A stretch of 64,000 bases of DNA from CAWKEY01 sp963696315 (lineage in GTDB: Bacteria; Pseudomonadota; Gammaproteobacteria; Methylococcales; Methylomonadaceae): NCBI GenBank assembly GCA_963696315.1, contig CAVOJU010000022.1:115353-179352 (forward strand), written 5' to 3'. Positions 16,952-25,648 of the stretch are shown one piece after another. The position numbers and the translations under genes are program-made. Under the pieces are notes generated by a model that was not told the DNA's origin, made no database searches, and worked only from the letters and a program-made list of their open reading frames with translations. The first letter of the stretch is position 1, and each line of letters opens with the position of its first letter.

Positions 16952-18550
16952 ATGCAAGAGACAATCTTACAAAGCTGGGTTGATAAATCCTGGCCCCTCG
17001 TGCGCTCAAGCAAGCCCTTGCCGACCGGCGAAGGTGTTATAGATGAAGGCGCTTTTAGTACCATTGAAGTCGACGAATTATTCGATACCATCAACCATGC
17101 CTCAACAACGGTAGGCCAGTCTGTATTGTTTCGATCTTTAACCCAGCCGCTAGCTTCCTTGGCGGAAATCAAGGCAAAACAGGCAGCCGTTTCCGAGCTG
17201 AACAATAACCCGGTGCTAAAAGAAAATCTTGAGCGCATTGTGGTAAATGCAGCCGGAAGCGAGAAAAACTTTTATTTACTGTTGTTTGGTGAATTTCTCG
17301 GCTCATTCGGCACCGCCAGAGAAGAGCATGAAATAGAGGGATATGGCTATCTGCAATATAAAAGAGGCGTCCGCTTTATGCTGGAACTGGTTGACGGTAT
17401 AAACGCAATTGAGACACCACAAAGCGCCTATCTGCGAAGCGTTTTTGACAAGATAAAAGCATTTGCCGATAGCCGCGCCTATTCTTTAATGGCTGGCCCC
17501 GTCTATGTCACGGAAAACGGTATTCAATGCAAGCAAGAGCGCAAGGGCTCGCTGACACCGGCAATCATTTTTAAACCCCGCATATTCAAGCCGCTGCTGA
17601 TTGTACTGTTTTTCGCCTGCATCTGGACATTAGCGCATTTTTTCCCCACTGACATCTTCAAAGTTTCTGTTGAGTCCATTCCAACGGCCACGATTTTTTT
17701 TGTGCCATTATTATTAATTTATTTTCCGATTGTCGGCGGATTTGACAGGGATAGCTGCATCATCCCTTTAAGGCATGAATTCAAGCATTCGCAAGCAGTT
17801 GCCGAAACCCTGGACGCATTGGGGCAGCTGGATGAATTACTCTCTTTTTTGAAATTTGCCGATGCATTCGGCAGCAGCATGGTCTTGCCTGAACTCACAG
17901 AAGCAACACATCACCGGATCAGCCTGACGGATGCCAAAAATCCGGTTTTAGGTAAAGCCAACAATCGCTATGTTGGCAACGATTTTGTACTGGAAGATGA
18001 AAAACTCGTGCTCATAACCGGTCCCAATAGCGGCGGGAAAACTGCTTTCTGCAAAACCATTACCCAGATTCAATTGCTTTCGCAAATTGGCTGTTTCGTG
18101 CCCGCCAATTCTGCAACCCTGACAGTGGCCGACAGGATTTTTTATCAGGCGCCTGAAATTAGTCATCTGGATGATGGGGAAGGGCGCTTTGGCACGGAGC
18201 TGAAAAGAACCAAAGATATTTTTCTGGCAACCACCGCCAAAAGCCTGGTTGTGCTTGATGAATTATCGGAAGGGACGACGTTTGAAGAAAAAATGGAATC
18301 GTCATCCAATGTACTCAACGGCTTTTATCGCAAAGGCAACAGCACCATTTTAATCACCCACAATCATCAGTTGGTCGATTATTTCGCAAAGCAGGGGATC
18401 GGCGTGGCTAAACAGGTGGAATTTGCTCATGAGGCGCCGACCTATAAACTGATTGCGGGTATTTCACGCGTGAGTCATGCCGATCGCGTCGCCAAGAAAA
18501 TCGGCTTTTCCAAAGAAGATATAGACAACTACCTGGCCGATTCAAAATGA
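16952..18550 (+). CDS. MutS-related ATPase with two membrane segments
   Basis: The 532-residue protein ends in a MutS-type ATPase domain: Walker A GPNSGGKT (357-364), GRFGTELKR, a Walker B VVLDELSEGTTFEE, and ITHNHQLVDYF. It lacks the mismatch-recognition domain and has two hydrophobic segments (about 213-231 and 245-262) in place of a long clamp. It therefore belongs to the membrane-associated MutS-like group rather than MutS1 or MutS2, and its role is unknown. The N-terminal 200 residues are helical. It is close behind hemH and the small membrane protein. Confidence 0.8.
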   Translation: MQETILQSWVDKSWPLVRSSKPLPTGEGVIDEGAFSTIEVDELFDTINHASTTVGQSVLFRSLTQPLASLAEIKAKQAAVSELNNNPVLKENLERIVVNAAGSEKNFYLLLFGEFLGSFGTAREEHEIEGYGYLQYKRGVRFMLELVDGINAIETPQSAYLRSVFDKIKAFADSRAYSLMAGPVYVTENGIQCKQERKGSLTPAIIFKPRIFKPLLIVLFFACIWTLAHFFPTDIFKVSVESIPTATIFFVPLLLIYFPIVGGFDRDSCIIPLRHEFKHSQAVAETLDALGQLDELLSFLKFADAFGSSMVLPELTEATHHRISLTDAKNPVLGKANNRYVGNDFVLEDEKLVLITGPNSGGKTAFCKTITQIQLLSQIGCFVPANSATLTVADRIFYQAPEISHLDDGEGRFGTELKRTKDIFLATTAKSLVVLDELSEGTTFEEKMESSSNVLNGFYRKGNSTILITHNHQLVDYFAKQGIGVAKQVEFAHEAPTYKLIAGISRVSHADRVAKKIGFSKEDIDNYLADSK

Positions 18551-18600
18551 ATCCAAAGACATCAGCTTAACTGATTGATGCCCGATGAGGAGTCACTAAC

Positions 18601-19176
18601 ATGTTAAAAACAGTTGCTCTTTTGCTATTCACCATGATCTTCCCGGCTAGCGCCCTGGCTGATATTTTTAAATATGTAGACTCCTTTGGGCGCACCTATT
18701 ATAGCGATGAGCCAAAAAACAGCTTGTACAGGCGCATCATCAGGACTAGACCCAAAGATTATGCTAAAGCACTGCCCTATGTCGGCGTTAATAGAAAGAA
18801 ATATTCGGAACTGGTGGCTGAAGCAGCCTATAGGCATCAGGTTGATGCCAAATTATTACACGCTGTTATTCAGGCGGAGTCAGCTTACGATGCGAGCGCT
18901 ATTTCTTCGGCCGGTGCAGTCGGTTTAATGCAGTTAATGCCTGATACCGCCAGACGATATGGTGTTACTGACCGTCGTGATCCCAACCAAAATATCGAGG
19001 GTGGCACTCGCTATCTTAAATATTTATTACAGTTGTTTAATTCCAATTTGAATCTCGCGGTTGCCGCGTACAATGCGGGTGAAAATGCGGTAATTAAATA
19101 TAACCATTCGATACCGCCATATCCCGAGACACGCAATTATGTCAAGCAGGTTCTGGCTTTATATAATAAGTCCTGA
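18601..19176 (+). CDS. Secreted lytic transglycosylase (SLT domain)
   Basis: The 191-residue product has a signal peptide cleaved near ASALA-D. A short DUF4124-like segment follows (DIFKYVDSFGRTYYSDEP), then an SLT domain. The catalytic Glu lies in VIQAESAYDASA and the family marks GLMQLMPDTARRYGV, GGTRYL and AVAAYNAGE are present. It should cleave peptidoglycan glycan strands in the periplasm. An AGGAG ribosome-binding site lies about 9 nt before the ATG. It is 2 bp upstream of the HDOD gene. Confidence 0.92.
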   Translation: MLKTVALLLFTMIFPASALADIFKYVDSFGRTYYSDEPKNSLYRRIIRTRPKDYAKALPYVGVNRKKYSELVAEAAYRHQVDAKLLHAVIQAESAYDASAISSAGAVGLMQLMPDTARRYGVTDRRDPNQNIEGGTRYLKYLLQLFNSNLNLAVAAYNAGENAVIKYNHSIPPYPETRNYVKQVLALYNKS

Positions 19177-19178
19177 TA

Positions 19179-20042
19179 ATGCAGGTAATAACGCCGCAAT
19201 CATTGGTTGAAAACACCTTAGAGCTGTGTTCACTTCCGGATATTTATTTTCAAATTCGTGAAATGATCAGTGATCCCCGGTTTTCGATGGAAGACATGGG
19301 GCAAGTGATCAGTAAAGATCCCGCCTTAAGTCTGCGCCTGTTGAAAGTTGTAAATAGCTCCTTTTACGGATTTTCGGCACGGATTGATACAGTTTCCAGA
19401 GCAATCAGCATCGTCGGCATTAATGACTTGCAAAATCTGATACTCGCCACGGCTGTAGTGGATTCTTTCAGCAATATTCCGAGCGACCTGGTCGATATGA
19501 CCGCCTTCTGGATGCGTAGTATTAGTTGCGGCGTAATAGCGAGGCTATTGGCCAAAAAAAGTGCAATTTTGCATAGTGAGCGCCTTTTTTTAACCGGTTT
19601 GCTGCATGATATCGGCTCTCTGGTCTTATATGCCAAGTTGCCGAGCCAATCTCTGGAGGTTTTATTGACAGCTGCGAATAATCGCTATCTGGTAGCAGAT
19701 ATTGAACAGGAAATTATAGGCTTTACCCATGCGGATATAGGTAGTGAATTGATCAAGGCCTGGGGCCTGCCGGATTCACTGGCTGAAGCGATAAGATATT
19801 ACTTGAATCCGGAAATGGCTTTAACCTACAAGCTTGATACTCATTTATTATTTTTGGCAGCGCGCTTGTCCGATAGTGCCGAACAAAACAAATCAGTTGC
19901 AGATATTCTTGCGGAAGTGCCTGAGGAAACCTTGATCATCACCCGGCTCAATGAGCAACTGATAACAGAAGTCATGCAGTGCGCCAATACAGAATTTTCA
20001 CAAACATTTGAACTGATGGCCCCCGGCAAGCGCTTTCATTAG
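19179..20042 (+). CDS. HDOD-domain signalling protein
   Basis: The 287-residue protein is a stand-alone HDOD domain (degenerate HD phosphohydrolase fold). Marks are LPSLP-type ELCSLPDIYFQI near the start, ISKDPALSLRLLKVVNSSFYGF, VSRAISIVGI and FLTGLLHDIGSLVL. HDOD proteins usually act as regulatory adaptors without enzymatic activity. It is transcribed behind the lytic transglycosylase, and its 3' end overlaps the converging maf gene by 4 bp. Confidence 0.88.
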   Translation: MQVITPQSLVENTLELCSLPDIYFQIREMISDPRFSMEDMGQVISKDPALSLRLLKVVNSSFYGFSARIDTVSRAISIVGINDLQNLILATAVVDSFSNIPSDLVDMTAFWMRSISCGVIARLLAKKSAILHSERLFLTGLLHDIGSLVLYAKLPSQSLEVLLTAANNRYLVADIEQEIIGFTHADIGSELIKAWGLPDSLAEAIRYYLNPEMALTYKLDTHLLFLAARLSDSAEQNKSVADILAEVPEETLIITRLNEQLITEVMQCANTEFSQTFELMAPGKRFH

Positions 20043-20605
20043 ATCACATGTACGCCAAATTGGGCCAATAAGGCAATCAGTTTGATTAAAGGTAAACCGA
20101 TCAAAGCATTGGGATCATCGCCTTGAATTTTTTCAAATAACGCAATGCCCAGGCCTTCAGATTTAAAGCCTCCGGCACAATCATACGGTCGATCAAGGTC
20201 AACGTAATGCTCAATCTGCTTCAACGCTAATGATTTAAAAAAGACTGTGCAAACGTCTACATCAGCCAGGCACTGTTTTGTTTGGCTGTTCGCAACACAC
20301 ACCCCCGTATAAAAACTGACCTGATTTCCAGATACTGCCTTGAGTTGAGCAATGGCATTTTTCCGGTTGCCTGGTTTATTCAGTTGCATTCCATTGAGCA
20401 TGGCAACCTGGTCAGCGCCAATAATAAGATGCTCGGGGAATTTTTCGATCAGCGCGAGGGCTTTTAATCTGACTTAGGCGTAGCGCTAGTTCAGGTGGAG
20501 TTTCGTGGGCAAGCTCGCTTTCATCAATCTCTGGACAGGCGCTTGTAAAATCAACCCGCAATTTTTTTAACAATGCCTGACGATAATTTGAGCTTGACGC
20601 TAGTA
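20039..20605 (-). pseudogene. maf: Maf-like nucleotide pyrophosphatase, broken twice
   Basis: Maf/YceF proteins hydrolyse non-canonical nucleotides. The minus strand encodes LLASSSNYRQALLKKL up to SQIK in one frame (20605-20465). It then continues with LIIGADQVAMLNGM and CAGGFKSEGLGIALFE in the next frame down to 20039. The frames join if the run of four bases at 20462-20465 is one base shorter. The first codons are missing because an IS630 element is inserted next to LLASSS; a possible remnant of the 5' end (NFKL) lies beyond the element near 21766-21790. Position next to yceD matches other gammaproteobacteria. Confidence 0.82.
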
Positions 20606-20610
20606 GCCAG

Positions 20611-21258
20611 TCATGATGAAACAGCAGGATATAGCCGAGCCAGTTTACGTCGTGCGTCTTGAGTAGTGAATCGCCAATTGACCGGCTTAGCCTGTACATT
20701 ACGTTCTTGCACATTGGCTTCAATCTCGCGACGTAAAGTGTCTTTGTCAGGCATGCGCTGCGACAAGCAACTGTTCGACAATACCGCCAGTTCGATTTCT
20801 GCCATATTCAACCAACTGCCATGTTTTGGGGTATAGTGGAACTCCAATCTTCGAACCAACTCCCGCGCCTGTTCGGCGGGAAAGGCTTCATATAAGGACG
20901 CGGGTTTATGGGTATTGAGATTGTCAAGCACCACGCGGATAACAGACGCATCGGGATACAGCTCTGCAATGTGCTTCATAGAGTGGGCAAATTCAATTTT
21001 GGTGCGTCGATCAGTGATGTCTACTTGGCGAAAACCACGCTTAGGTTCACAGATCATCATTACATCGCAAACACCTTTACGTTCATATTCGGTATCATAA
21101 CGCGCGGGCGACCCTGGTTCGGCTGGAAGCGGTTCGCGAACCTCAGCGATGAGTTGCTTGGGACTTTCGTCAAAACAAACCAGCGGCCGTTTTGGATCAT
21201 AGGGCTCTTCGTAAAGATCCAGCACATCTTCCATGGCGGCAACAAAATCAGAGCTCAC
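20611..21258 (-). CDS. IS630 transposase, DDE catalytic part
   Basis: The 215-residue frame carries the DDE domain: LVCFDESPKQL (first Asp), VLDNLNTHKP (second Asp), and HGSWLNMAEIELAVL (final Glu). Codons upstream in the same frame read TLKPWQKQEWCIPEV, showing that it was once continuous with the HTH part. Its nominal ATG at 21258 is probably not a real start. Translation would require a shift from the upstream frame at the A7 run (plus-strand T at 21302-21308). Confidence 0.8.
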   Translation of the reverse strand: MSSDFVAAMEDVLDLYEEPYDPKRPLVCFDESPKQLIAEVREPLPAEPGSPARYDTEYERKGVCDVMMICEPKRGFRQVDITDRRTKIEFAHSMKHIAELYPDASVIRVVLDNLNTHKPASLYEAFPAEQARELVRRLEFHYTPKHGSWLNMAEIELAVLSNSCLSQRMPDKDTLRREIEANVQERNVQAKPVNWRFTTQDARRKLARLYPAVSS

Positions 21259-21730
21259 CTCTGGAATACACCATTCCTGCTTTTGCCAGGGTTTGAGGGT
21301 GTTTTTTTAAAAGCTGGCGAATGGTTTCATAGCTACAGCTTTCTGCATAGGACAATTCCACGACTTTGCCGGCTAACAGGCGTAATGTCCAGTGATCATG
21401 GCCTGCCGGTGCATCGCTGCAAGCCAGCGCAATCACATGGGCGGCTTGCTTCTCCGTCAGTTTAGGTGCCTTTCCGGGGCGCGGGCGGTCTTTCAGCGCG
21501 ACTTCCGGACCTTCTTCGACACACCGCTGGCGGGTTTTGCACACCATTGAGGGCGAAACATTCAGCGCTTCAATGATGGCTTGATCTTGGAAACCGGCGG
21601 CGGCTTTTAGCAGAATACGTGCTCGTGTATGGCTTCGAGATGAGCCTTTTCCTTTGCGTATCAGCGTTTCCAAGTTCTGGATTTCATCGTCCGTTAGAGT
21701 CACTTTATATTTGATAGCTGGCATGGACAA
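21248..21730 (-). CDS. IS630 transposase, N-terminal helix-turn-helix part
   Basis: The 160-residue frame contains the double HTH of IS630 transposases (SHTRARILLKAAAGFQDQAI, then KLTEKQAAHVIALACS and SYETIRQLLKK). It runs out of frame after LLKK at a run of seven A. With six A, the reading continues directly into the DDE frame. This is either a slippage-dependent fusion, known in this family, or an inactivating or sequencing indel. Confidence 0.78.
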   Translation of the reverse strand: MSMPAIKYKVTLTDDEIQNLETLIRKGKGSSRSHTRARILLKAAAGFQDQAIIEALNVSPSMVCKTRQRCVEEGPEVALKDRPRPGKAPKLTEKQAAHVIALACSDAPAGHDHWTLRLLAGKVVELSYAESCSYETIRQLLKKHPQTLAKAGMVYSRGEL

Positions 21731-21896
21731 ACCTCAGGTATCGTTAGTCTATGCTTGACAGTATAGTTTAAAATTGTATCCTATCAATCTGTTTTATAAT
21801 GACTGTCTACTAGAACCAAATTATTTATTTTCATCTCGTGATTAGTTTTGTCATGCGTTTGACGCATTTGTTGTTTCCGGATATTATTGTACGGTT

Positions 21897-22424
21897 ATGT
21901 TAGATAGATTGCCCGAATATATAGACCCTTTACAGCTGGCTGACAAGCGCGGCGAGCTCAAGGGTCAAATACCTTTAAGCAGCATGGATCGCCTGGCCGG
22001 CTTACTGGCCAATGATTCCGGCGCCGTTACTGTTGAGCTTTTTTTTGGCCGGGAAGGAAAATTGGCTAAAATTGAGGGGAAGATACAGGCCGTTTTGGAG
22101 CTTGAATGTCAAAACTGTCTTGGGGCAATGCAATGGTCCGTCACTGGCACAGTAAAGCTCGGCATTGTTACCTCAATAGATCAAGCGAATAGATTGCCCG
22201 CAGATTATGAGCCCTTGTTAGTTGAAGACGGAAAAATTAGTCTTAACACCGTGATTGAAGATGAATTGCTGCTTTCCCTGCCTGCATTCCCTAGGCATCA
22301 GCACGATTGTTTTCACTCCGATTGGCACAATGACACAGTAGAGTCTTCTCTGCATAAAGAGCAATCACCCACAGAAAATCCTTTTTCCATCTTAGCCAAA
22401 CTTAAAAACATTGGAGATTCATAA
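21897..22424 (+). CDS. yceD: YceD/DUF177 family protein
   Basis: The 175-residue product belongs to the DUF177/YceD family, invariably next to rpmF and thought to help 23S rRNA or ribosome maturation. Marks are LPEYIDPLQLADKRGELKG at the N-terminus and the ECQNCLG motif near the middle. The stop overlaps the rpmF start by one base (TAATG), so the two are coupled. It starts the fab/envelope cluster. Confidence 0.9.
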   Translation: MLDRLPEYIDPLQLADKRGELKGQIPLSSMDRLAGLLANDSGAVTVELFFGREGKLAKIEGKIQAVLELECQNCLGAMQWSVTGTVKLGIVTSIDQANRLPADYEPLLVEDGKISLNTVIEDELLLSLPAFPRHQHDCFHSDWHNDTVESSLHKEQSPTENPFSILAKLKNIGDS

Positions 22425-22606
22425 TGGCAGTACAAAAAAGTAAAGTATCACGCTCAAGACGTGGTCAACGTCGTTCACACGATGCTTTAACCAGCAAAGC
22501 TTTATCTCAAGACCCTATGACCGGTGAAACTCATCTGCGTCATCACGTTACCCCCGATGGTTATTTCAAAGGTCGTCAAATTGTAACTAATGGCTCCGAA
22601 GACTGA
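22424..22606 (+). CDS. rpmF: 50S ribosomal protein L32
   Basis: The 60-residue protein begins MAVQKSKVSRSRRGQRRSHD, typical of gammaproteobacterial L32, and ends with GYFKGRQIV. It is a structural protein of the large ribosomal subunit. It overlaps yceD by one base and is followed by an intrinsic terminator before plsX. Confidence 0.97.
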   Translation: MAVQKSKVSRSRRGQRRSHDALTSKALSQDPMTGETHLRHHVTPDGYFKGRQIVTNGSED

Positions 22607-22636
22607 TTAATCTTCCTTTCATTAGCATGATGATGT

Positions 22637-22666
22637 GCCGAACCCAATCGGGTTCGGCTTCTTTTT
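22637..22666 (+). terminator. Intrinsic terminator/attenuator between rpmF and plsX
   Basis: GCCGAACCC (22637-22645) pairs perfectly with GGGTTCGGC (22650-22658) around a 4-nt loop and is followed by TTCTTTTT. It probably separates abundant yceD-rpmF transcripts from the lipid genes or attenuates read-through. It also lies inside the longest possible plsX frame and so argues for a plsX start further downstream. Confidence 0.85.
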
Positions 22667-22691
22667 ATTAACCAGGGAGTCATTCGTCAGC

Positions 22692-23720
22692 GTGAGTCTA
22701 ACCATTTCAATTGATGCAATGGGCGGTGATCATGGCCCTAAAGTTACCATACCGGCATCGCTGGATTGTTTAAAAAGCAATCCTGACTTAAAAATAATTT
22801 TAGTGGGTGACGAAACTGTTCTAAAGCAGCAGTTGACCCAGGCTTTAATCGATTTCCCAGGCAGACTGGTCATTCAGCATGCATCACAATGCGTTGGCAT
22901 GGATGAATCGCCATCCAAAGCGCTGAAAAACAAAAAAGACTCATCCATGCGTGTAGCCATCAATTTGGTTCATCAGGGATTGGCAGATGCCTGTGTCAGT
23001 GCCGGCAATACCGGCGCATTAATGGCCACTGCACGATTTGTATTAAAAATGATTCCAGGCATCGACCGCCCAGCCATCATTTCCACGCTTCCTTCTGTGT
23101 TCGGCCATACGCATGCGCTGGATCTGGGGGCAAACGTAGATTGTACCGCTGAGCACCTGTTTCAGTTTGCTGTGATGGGCGCCGAACTGGTTAAAGCTGT
23201 TGAAAACATCGATAATCCGAAAGTTGGCCTGTTAAATATTGGCGAAGAAGACGTAAAAGGTAATGAGCAAGTTAAAGCAGCAGCAAAGTTACTGGAAAAT
23301 TCATCCTTGAATTATATCGGCTATGTTGAAGGCGATTCCTTGAATGCCGGTCATATCAAGGTTGATCTCATTGTCGCCGATGGCTTTGTCGGCAATGTTG
23401 CCCTTAAATCCATCGAAGGTGCCGCCAAAATGATTGGCACGGCGCTAAAACAAGCTTTTACCAAAAACCTGCTCACCCAGTTGGCTGGACTGCTTGCCTA
23501 TCCGGTACTTAAATCTTTCAAAAAACGCATAGATCCGCGTTTATACAATGGCGCAAGTTTTCTGGGATTGCGTGGACTGGTCATCAAAAGCCATGGTGGT
23601 GCCGATGTTCTGGCTTTTAAAACGGCCATTCATCTTGCCGAAGTTGAAATCAAAAAAGATGTCATTAGAAAAATCAGCGAACAAGTTGAAAAAACTTTGG
23701 CCAAGAGGCAGCACGCATGA
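22692..23720 (+). CDS. plsX: Phosphate acyltransferase PlsX
   Basis: PlsX makes acyl-phosphate from acyl-ACP for glycerolipid synthesis. The 342-residue product contains TISIDAMGGDHGP at its start, DESPSKALKNKKDSSM, SAGNTGALMA and LDLGANVDC. I place the start at the GTG 22692, behind AGGGAG at 22674-22679, because the frame opening at 22635 would begin inside the terminator. The 4-bp overlap with fabH indicates coupling. Confidence 0.93.
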   Translation: MSLTISIDAMGGDHGPKVTIPASLDCLKSNPDLKIILVGDETVLKQQLTQALIDFPGRLVIQHASQCVGMDESPSKALKNKKDSSMRVAINLVHQGLADACVSAGNTGALMATARFVLKMIPGIDRPAIISTLPSVFGHTHALDLGANVDCTAEHLFQFAVMGAELVKAVENIDNPKVGLLNIGEEDVKGNEQVKAAAKLLENSSLNYIGYVEGDSLNAGHIKVDLIVADGFVGNVALKSIEGAAKMIGTALKQAFTKNLLTQLAGLLAYPVLKSFKKRIDPRLYNGASFLGLRGLVIKSHGGADVLAFKTAIHLAEVEIKKDVIRKISEQVEKTLAKRQHA

Positions 23721-24685
23721 CTCGTTATTCAAGAGTAATCGGTACGGGCGGTTATCTGCCTGAAGAAGTTCGCACCAATGAACAAATATCACAGACTGTC
23801 GATACCTCTGACAGCTGGATTTACGAACGCACAGGCATTAAAAGCCGCCGCATTGCCGGGTCTCATGAAACGGCCTCCAGCATGGCGGAAATTGCCGCCC
23901 GACAAGCCATAGAAGCGGCGGCATGCGATCCCGATGAAATTGATTTAATTATTGTCGCGACTGGAACCCCTGACCGGGTTTATCCCAGCACAGGCTGTTT
24001 GTTGCAACAGCGGTTGGGTATAAAAAACTGTGTTGCATTTGATATTCAGGCGGCCTGTTCTGGCTCGATCTTTGCCCTCAGCATTGCCGACCAATATATC
24101 AAGTCGGGTGCAGCTAAAAAAGTGCTGGTGGTTGGCACCGAAATCTGCTCGCGTATCGTTGACTGGACTGATAGAACTACCTGTATCCTTTTTGGCGATG
24201 GCGCCGGTGCCTTATTGTTGGCCGCCTCTGATCAGGCAGGGGTGTTGTCCACACATATCCATTCCGATGGCGAATATGAAGATCTGTTGTATTGCCCAAA
24301 CCCACAATCGGCTACCGAAGCCAACAAGCTTGAAGGCGGCTATATCAGCATGCGCGGTAATGAAGTATTTAAGGTGGCGGTCAATACCTTGGGCCGTATC
24401 GTCGATGAAACTCTGGAAGCCAATAATTTGAAACAATCTGATGTAGATTGGCTCGTTCCTCATCAAGCCAATACCAGAATTATTGCGGCAACTGCAAAAA
24501 AATTAAAAATGTCTATGGATCATGTTGTGTTGACACTTGAAAACCAGGGCAATACCTCTTCAGCTTCCGTGCTACTTGCACTCAATGAGGGCATTCGCGA
24601 TGGCCGCATTCAGCGTGGGCAAGTAGTATTGCTTGAAGCCTTTGGAGCAGGATTCACCTGGGGTTCTGCACTAATCAAATATTAA
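23717..24685 (+). CDS. fabH: 3-oxoacyl-ACP synthase III
   Basis: FabH condenses acetyl-CoA with malonyl-ACP to start fatty acid synthesis. The 322-residue product has the catalytic Cys in QAACSGSIFAL (about residue 112), the His in VPHQANTRI and the Asn in LENQGNTSSA. SDSWIYERTGIKSRRI near the start is typical. It overlaps plsX by 4 bp. Confidence 0.96.
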   Translation: MTRYSRVIGTGGYLPEEVRTNEQISQTVDTSDSWIYERTGIKSRRIAGSHETASSMAEIAARQAIEAAACDPDEIDLIIVATGTPDRVYPSTGCLLQQRLGIKNCVAFDIQAACSGSIFALSIADQYIKSGAAKKVLVVGTEICSRIVDWTDRTTCILFGDGAGALLLAASDQAGVLSTHIHSDGEYEDLLYCPNPQSATEANKLEGGYISMRGNEVFKVAVNTLGRIVDETLEANNLKQSDVDWLVPHQANTRIIAATAKKLKMSMDHVVLTLENQGNTSSASVLLALNEGIRDGRIQRGQVVLLEAFGAGFTWGSALIKY

Positions 24686-24697
24686 GCAGGTGAACTA

Positions 24698-25648
24698 ATG
24701 AGTAAGCAACACTATAATTTGGCTTTTGTCTTCCCCGGACAAGGCTCTCAATCTGTCGGTATGTTATCTGCTTTGGCTGATAGTTATCCTGAAGTAAAGC
24801 AGACCTTTGATCGAGCCTCCGATGCCTTGGGCAAAGATTTATGGGCCCTTGTCGCCAACGGTCCGGAGCAAGAGCTCAATCAGACGCAAAACACTCAGCC
24901 CGCTATGCTTGCAGCCGGCTTTGCTGTCTGGAAAGTCTGGTGTAAACATACAGAACTGCGCCCAGCCTGGGTGGCAGGCCATAGCCTGGGTGAATATACG
25001 GCACTGGTTTGTTCAGGAGCACTGTCTTTTGAAGAGGGCATAAAACTGGTCGCGGCAAGAGGCCAATTCATGCAGCAAGCTGTACCGGCTGGTGTCGGCG
25101 CCATGGCGGCCATTTTGGGGCTTGAAGATCATCAGGTGGTAAAAGTCTGCGCTGACGCAGCTGGCGCCGAGGTGGTTTCCGCAGTCAATTTTAATGCTCC
25201 GGGGCAGGTTGTTATCGCCGGCAATGCAGCAGCTGTGGAAAGAGCCATGGCAGCAGCAAAAGAAGCTGGCGCCAAACGCGCTGTGTTGCTGCCCGTGAGC
25301 GTTCCATCGCACTGCGCCTTGATGGAATCAGCCGCCGAAAAGCTGGCAGAGCAGTTACAAAGCACTCCCATAGATACGCCCAAAATGACGCTGATCCACA
25401 ATGTGGACGTTGCCGCGCACAGCGCTCCTGAGGTCATTCGGAACGCCTTGAAAGAGCAGCTTTACAAGCCTGTTCGCTGGGTTGACAGCATCAAATTTAT
25501 GCACGATCAGGGCGTTACCTGTTTTGTTGAATGCGGGCCAGGCAAGGTACTAATTGGACTAAACAAACGCATCATTAAGGAGGCCGAACATCTGGCTATA
25601 TTCGACCCGGAAACGTTAAATCAAGTATTGGAGCAATTAAATGGCTAA
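24698..25648 (+). CDS. fabD: Malonyl-CoA:ACP transacylase
   Basis: FabD loads malonyl groups onto acyl carrier protein. The 316-residue product shows FPGQGSQSVGM at the N-terminus, the nucleophilic Ser in AGHSLGEYTALV (about residue 92), and the His in VPSHCALM. It overlaps the next gene, fabG, by 8 bp. Confidence 0.96.
   Translation: MSKQHYNLAFVFPGQGSQSVGMLSALADSYPEVKQTFDRASDALGKDLWALVANGPEQELNQTQNTQPAMLAAGFAVWKVWCKHTELRPAWVAGHSLGEYTALVCSGALSFEEGIKLVAARGQFMQQAVPAGVGAMAAILGLEDHQVVKVCADAAGAEVVSAVNFNAPGQVVIAGNAAAVERAMAAAKEAGAKRAVLLPVSVPSHCALMESAAEKLAEQLQSTPIDTPKMTLIHNVDVAAHSAPEVIRNALKEQLYKPVRWVDSIKFMHDQGVTCFVECGPGKVLIGLNKRIIKEAEHLAIFDPETLNQVLEQLNG

Larger units (their letters stand above)
20604..21765 (-). 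mobile_element. IS630-family insertion sequence in maf
   Basis: The element contains two overlapping minus-strand frames that together make one IS630 transposase. Both proposed edges are TA dinucleotides (20604-20605 and about 21764-21765), as expected for TA-targeting IS630 elements. Joining the flanks at TA gives a sensible Maf N-terminus (FKLLASSS). Terminal inverted repeats are poor by eye, so the edges may be off by a few bases. Confidence 0.7.

Noticed and set aside
22635..22691. ATG start for plsX at 22635
   Set aside because: It would begin inside a strong terminator hairpin, and the added residues (including a Phe/Leu-rich stretch) are absent from the PlsX family.
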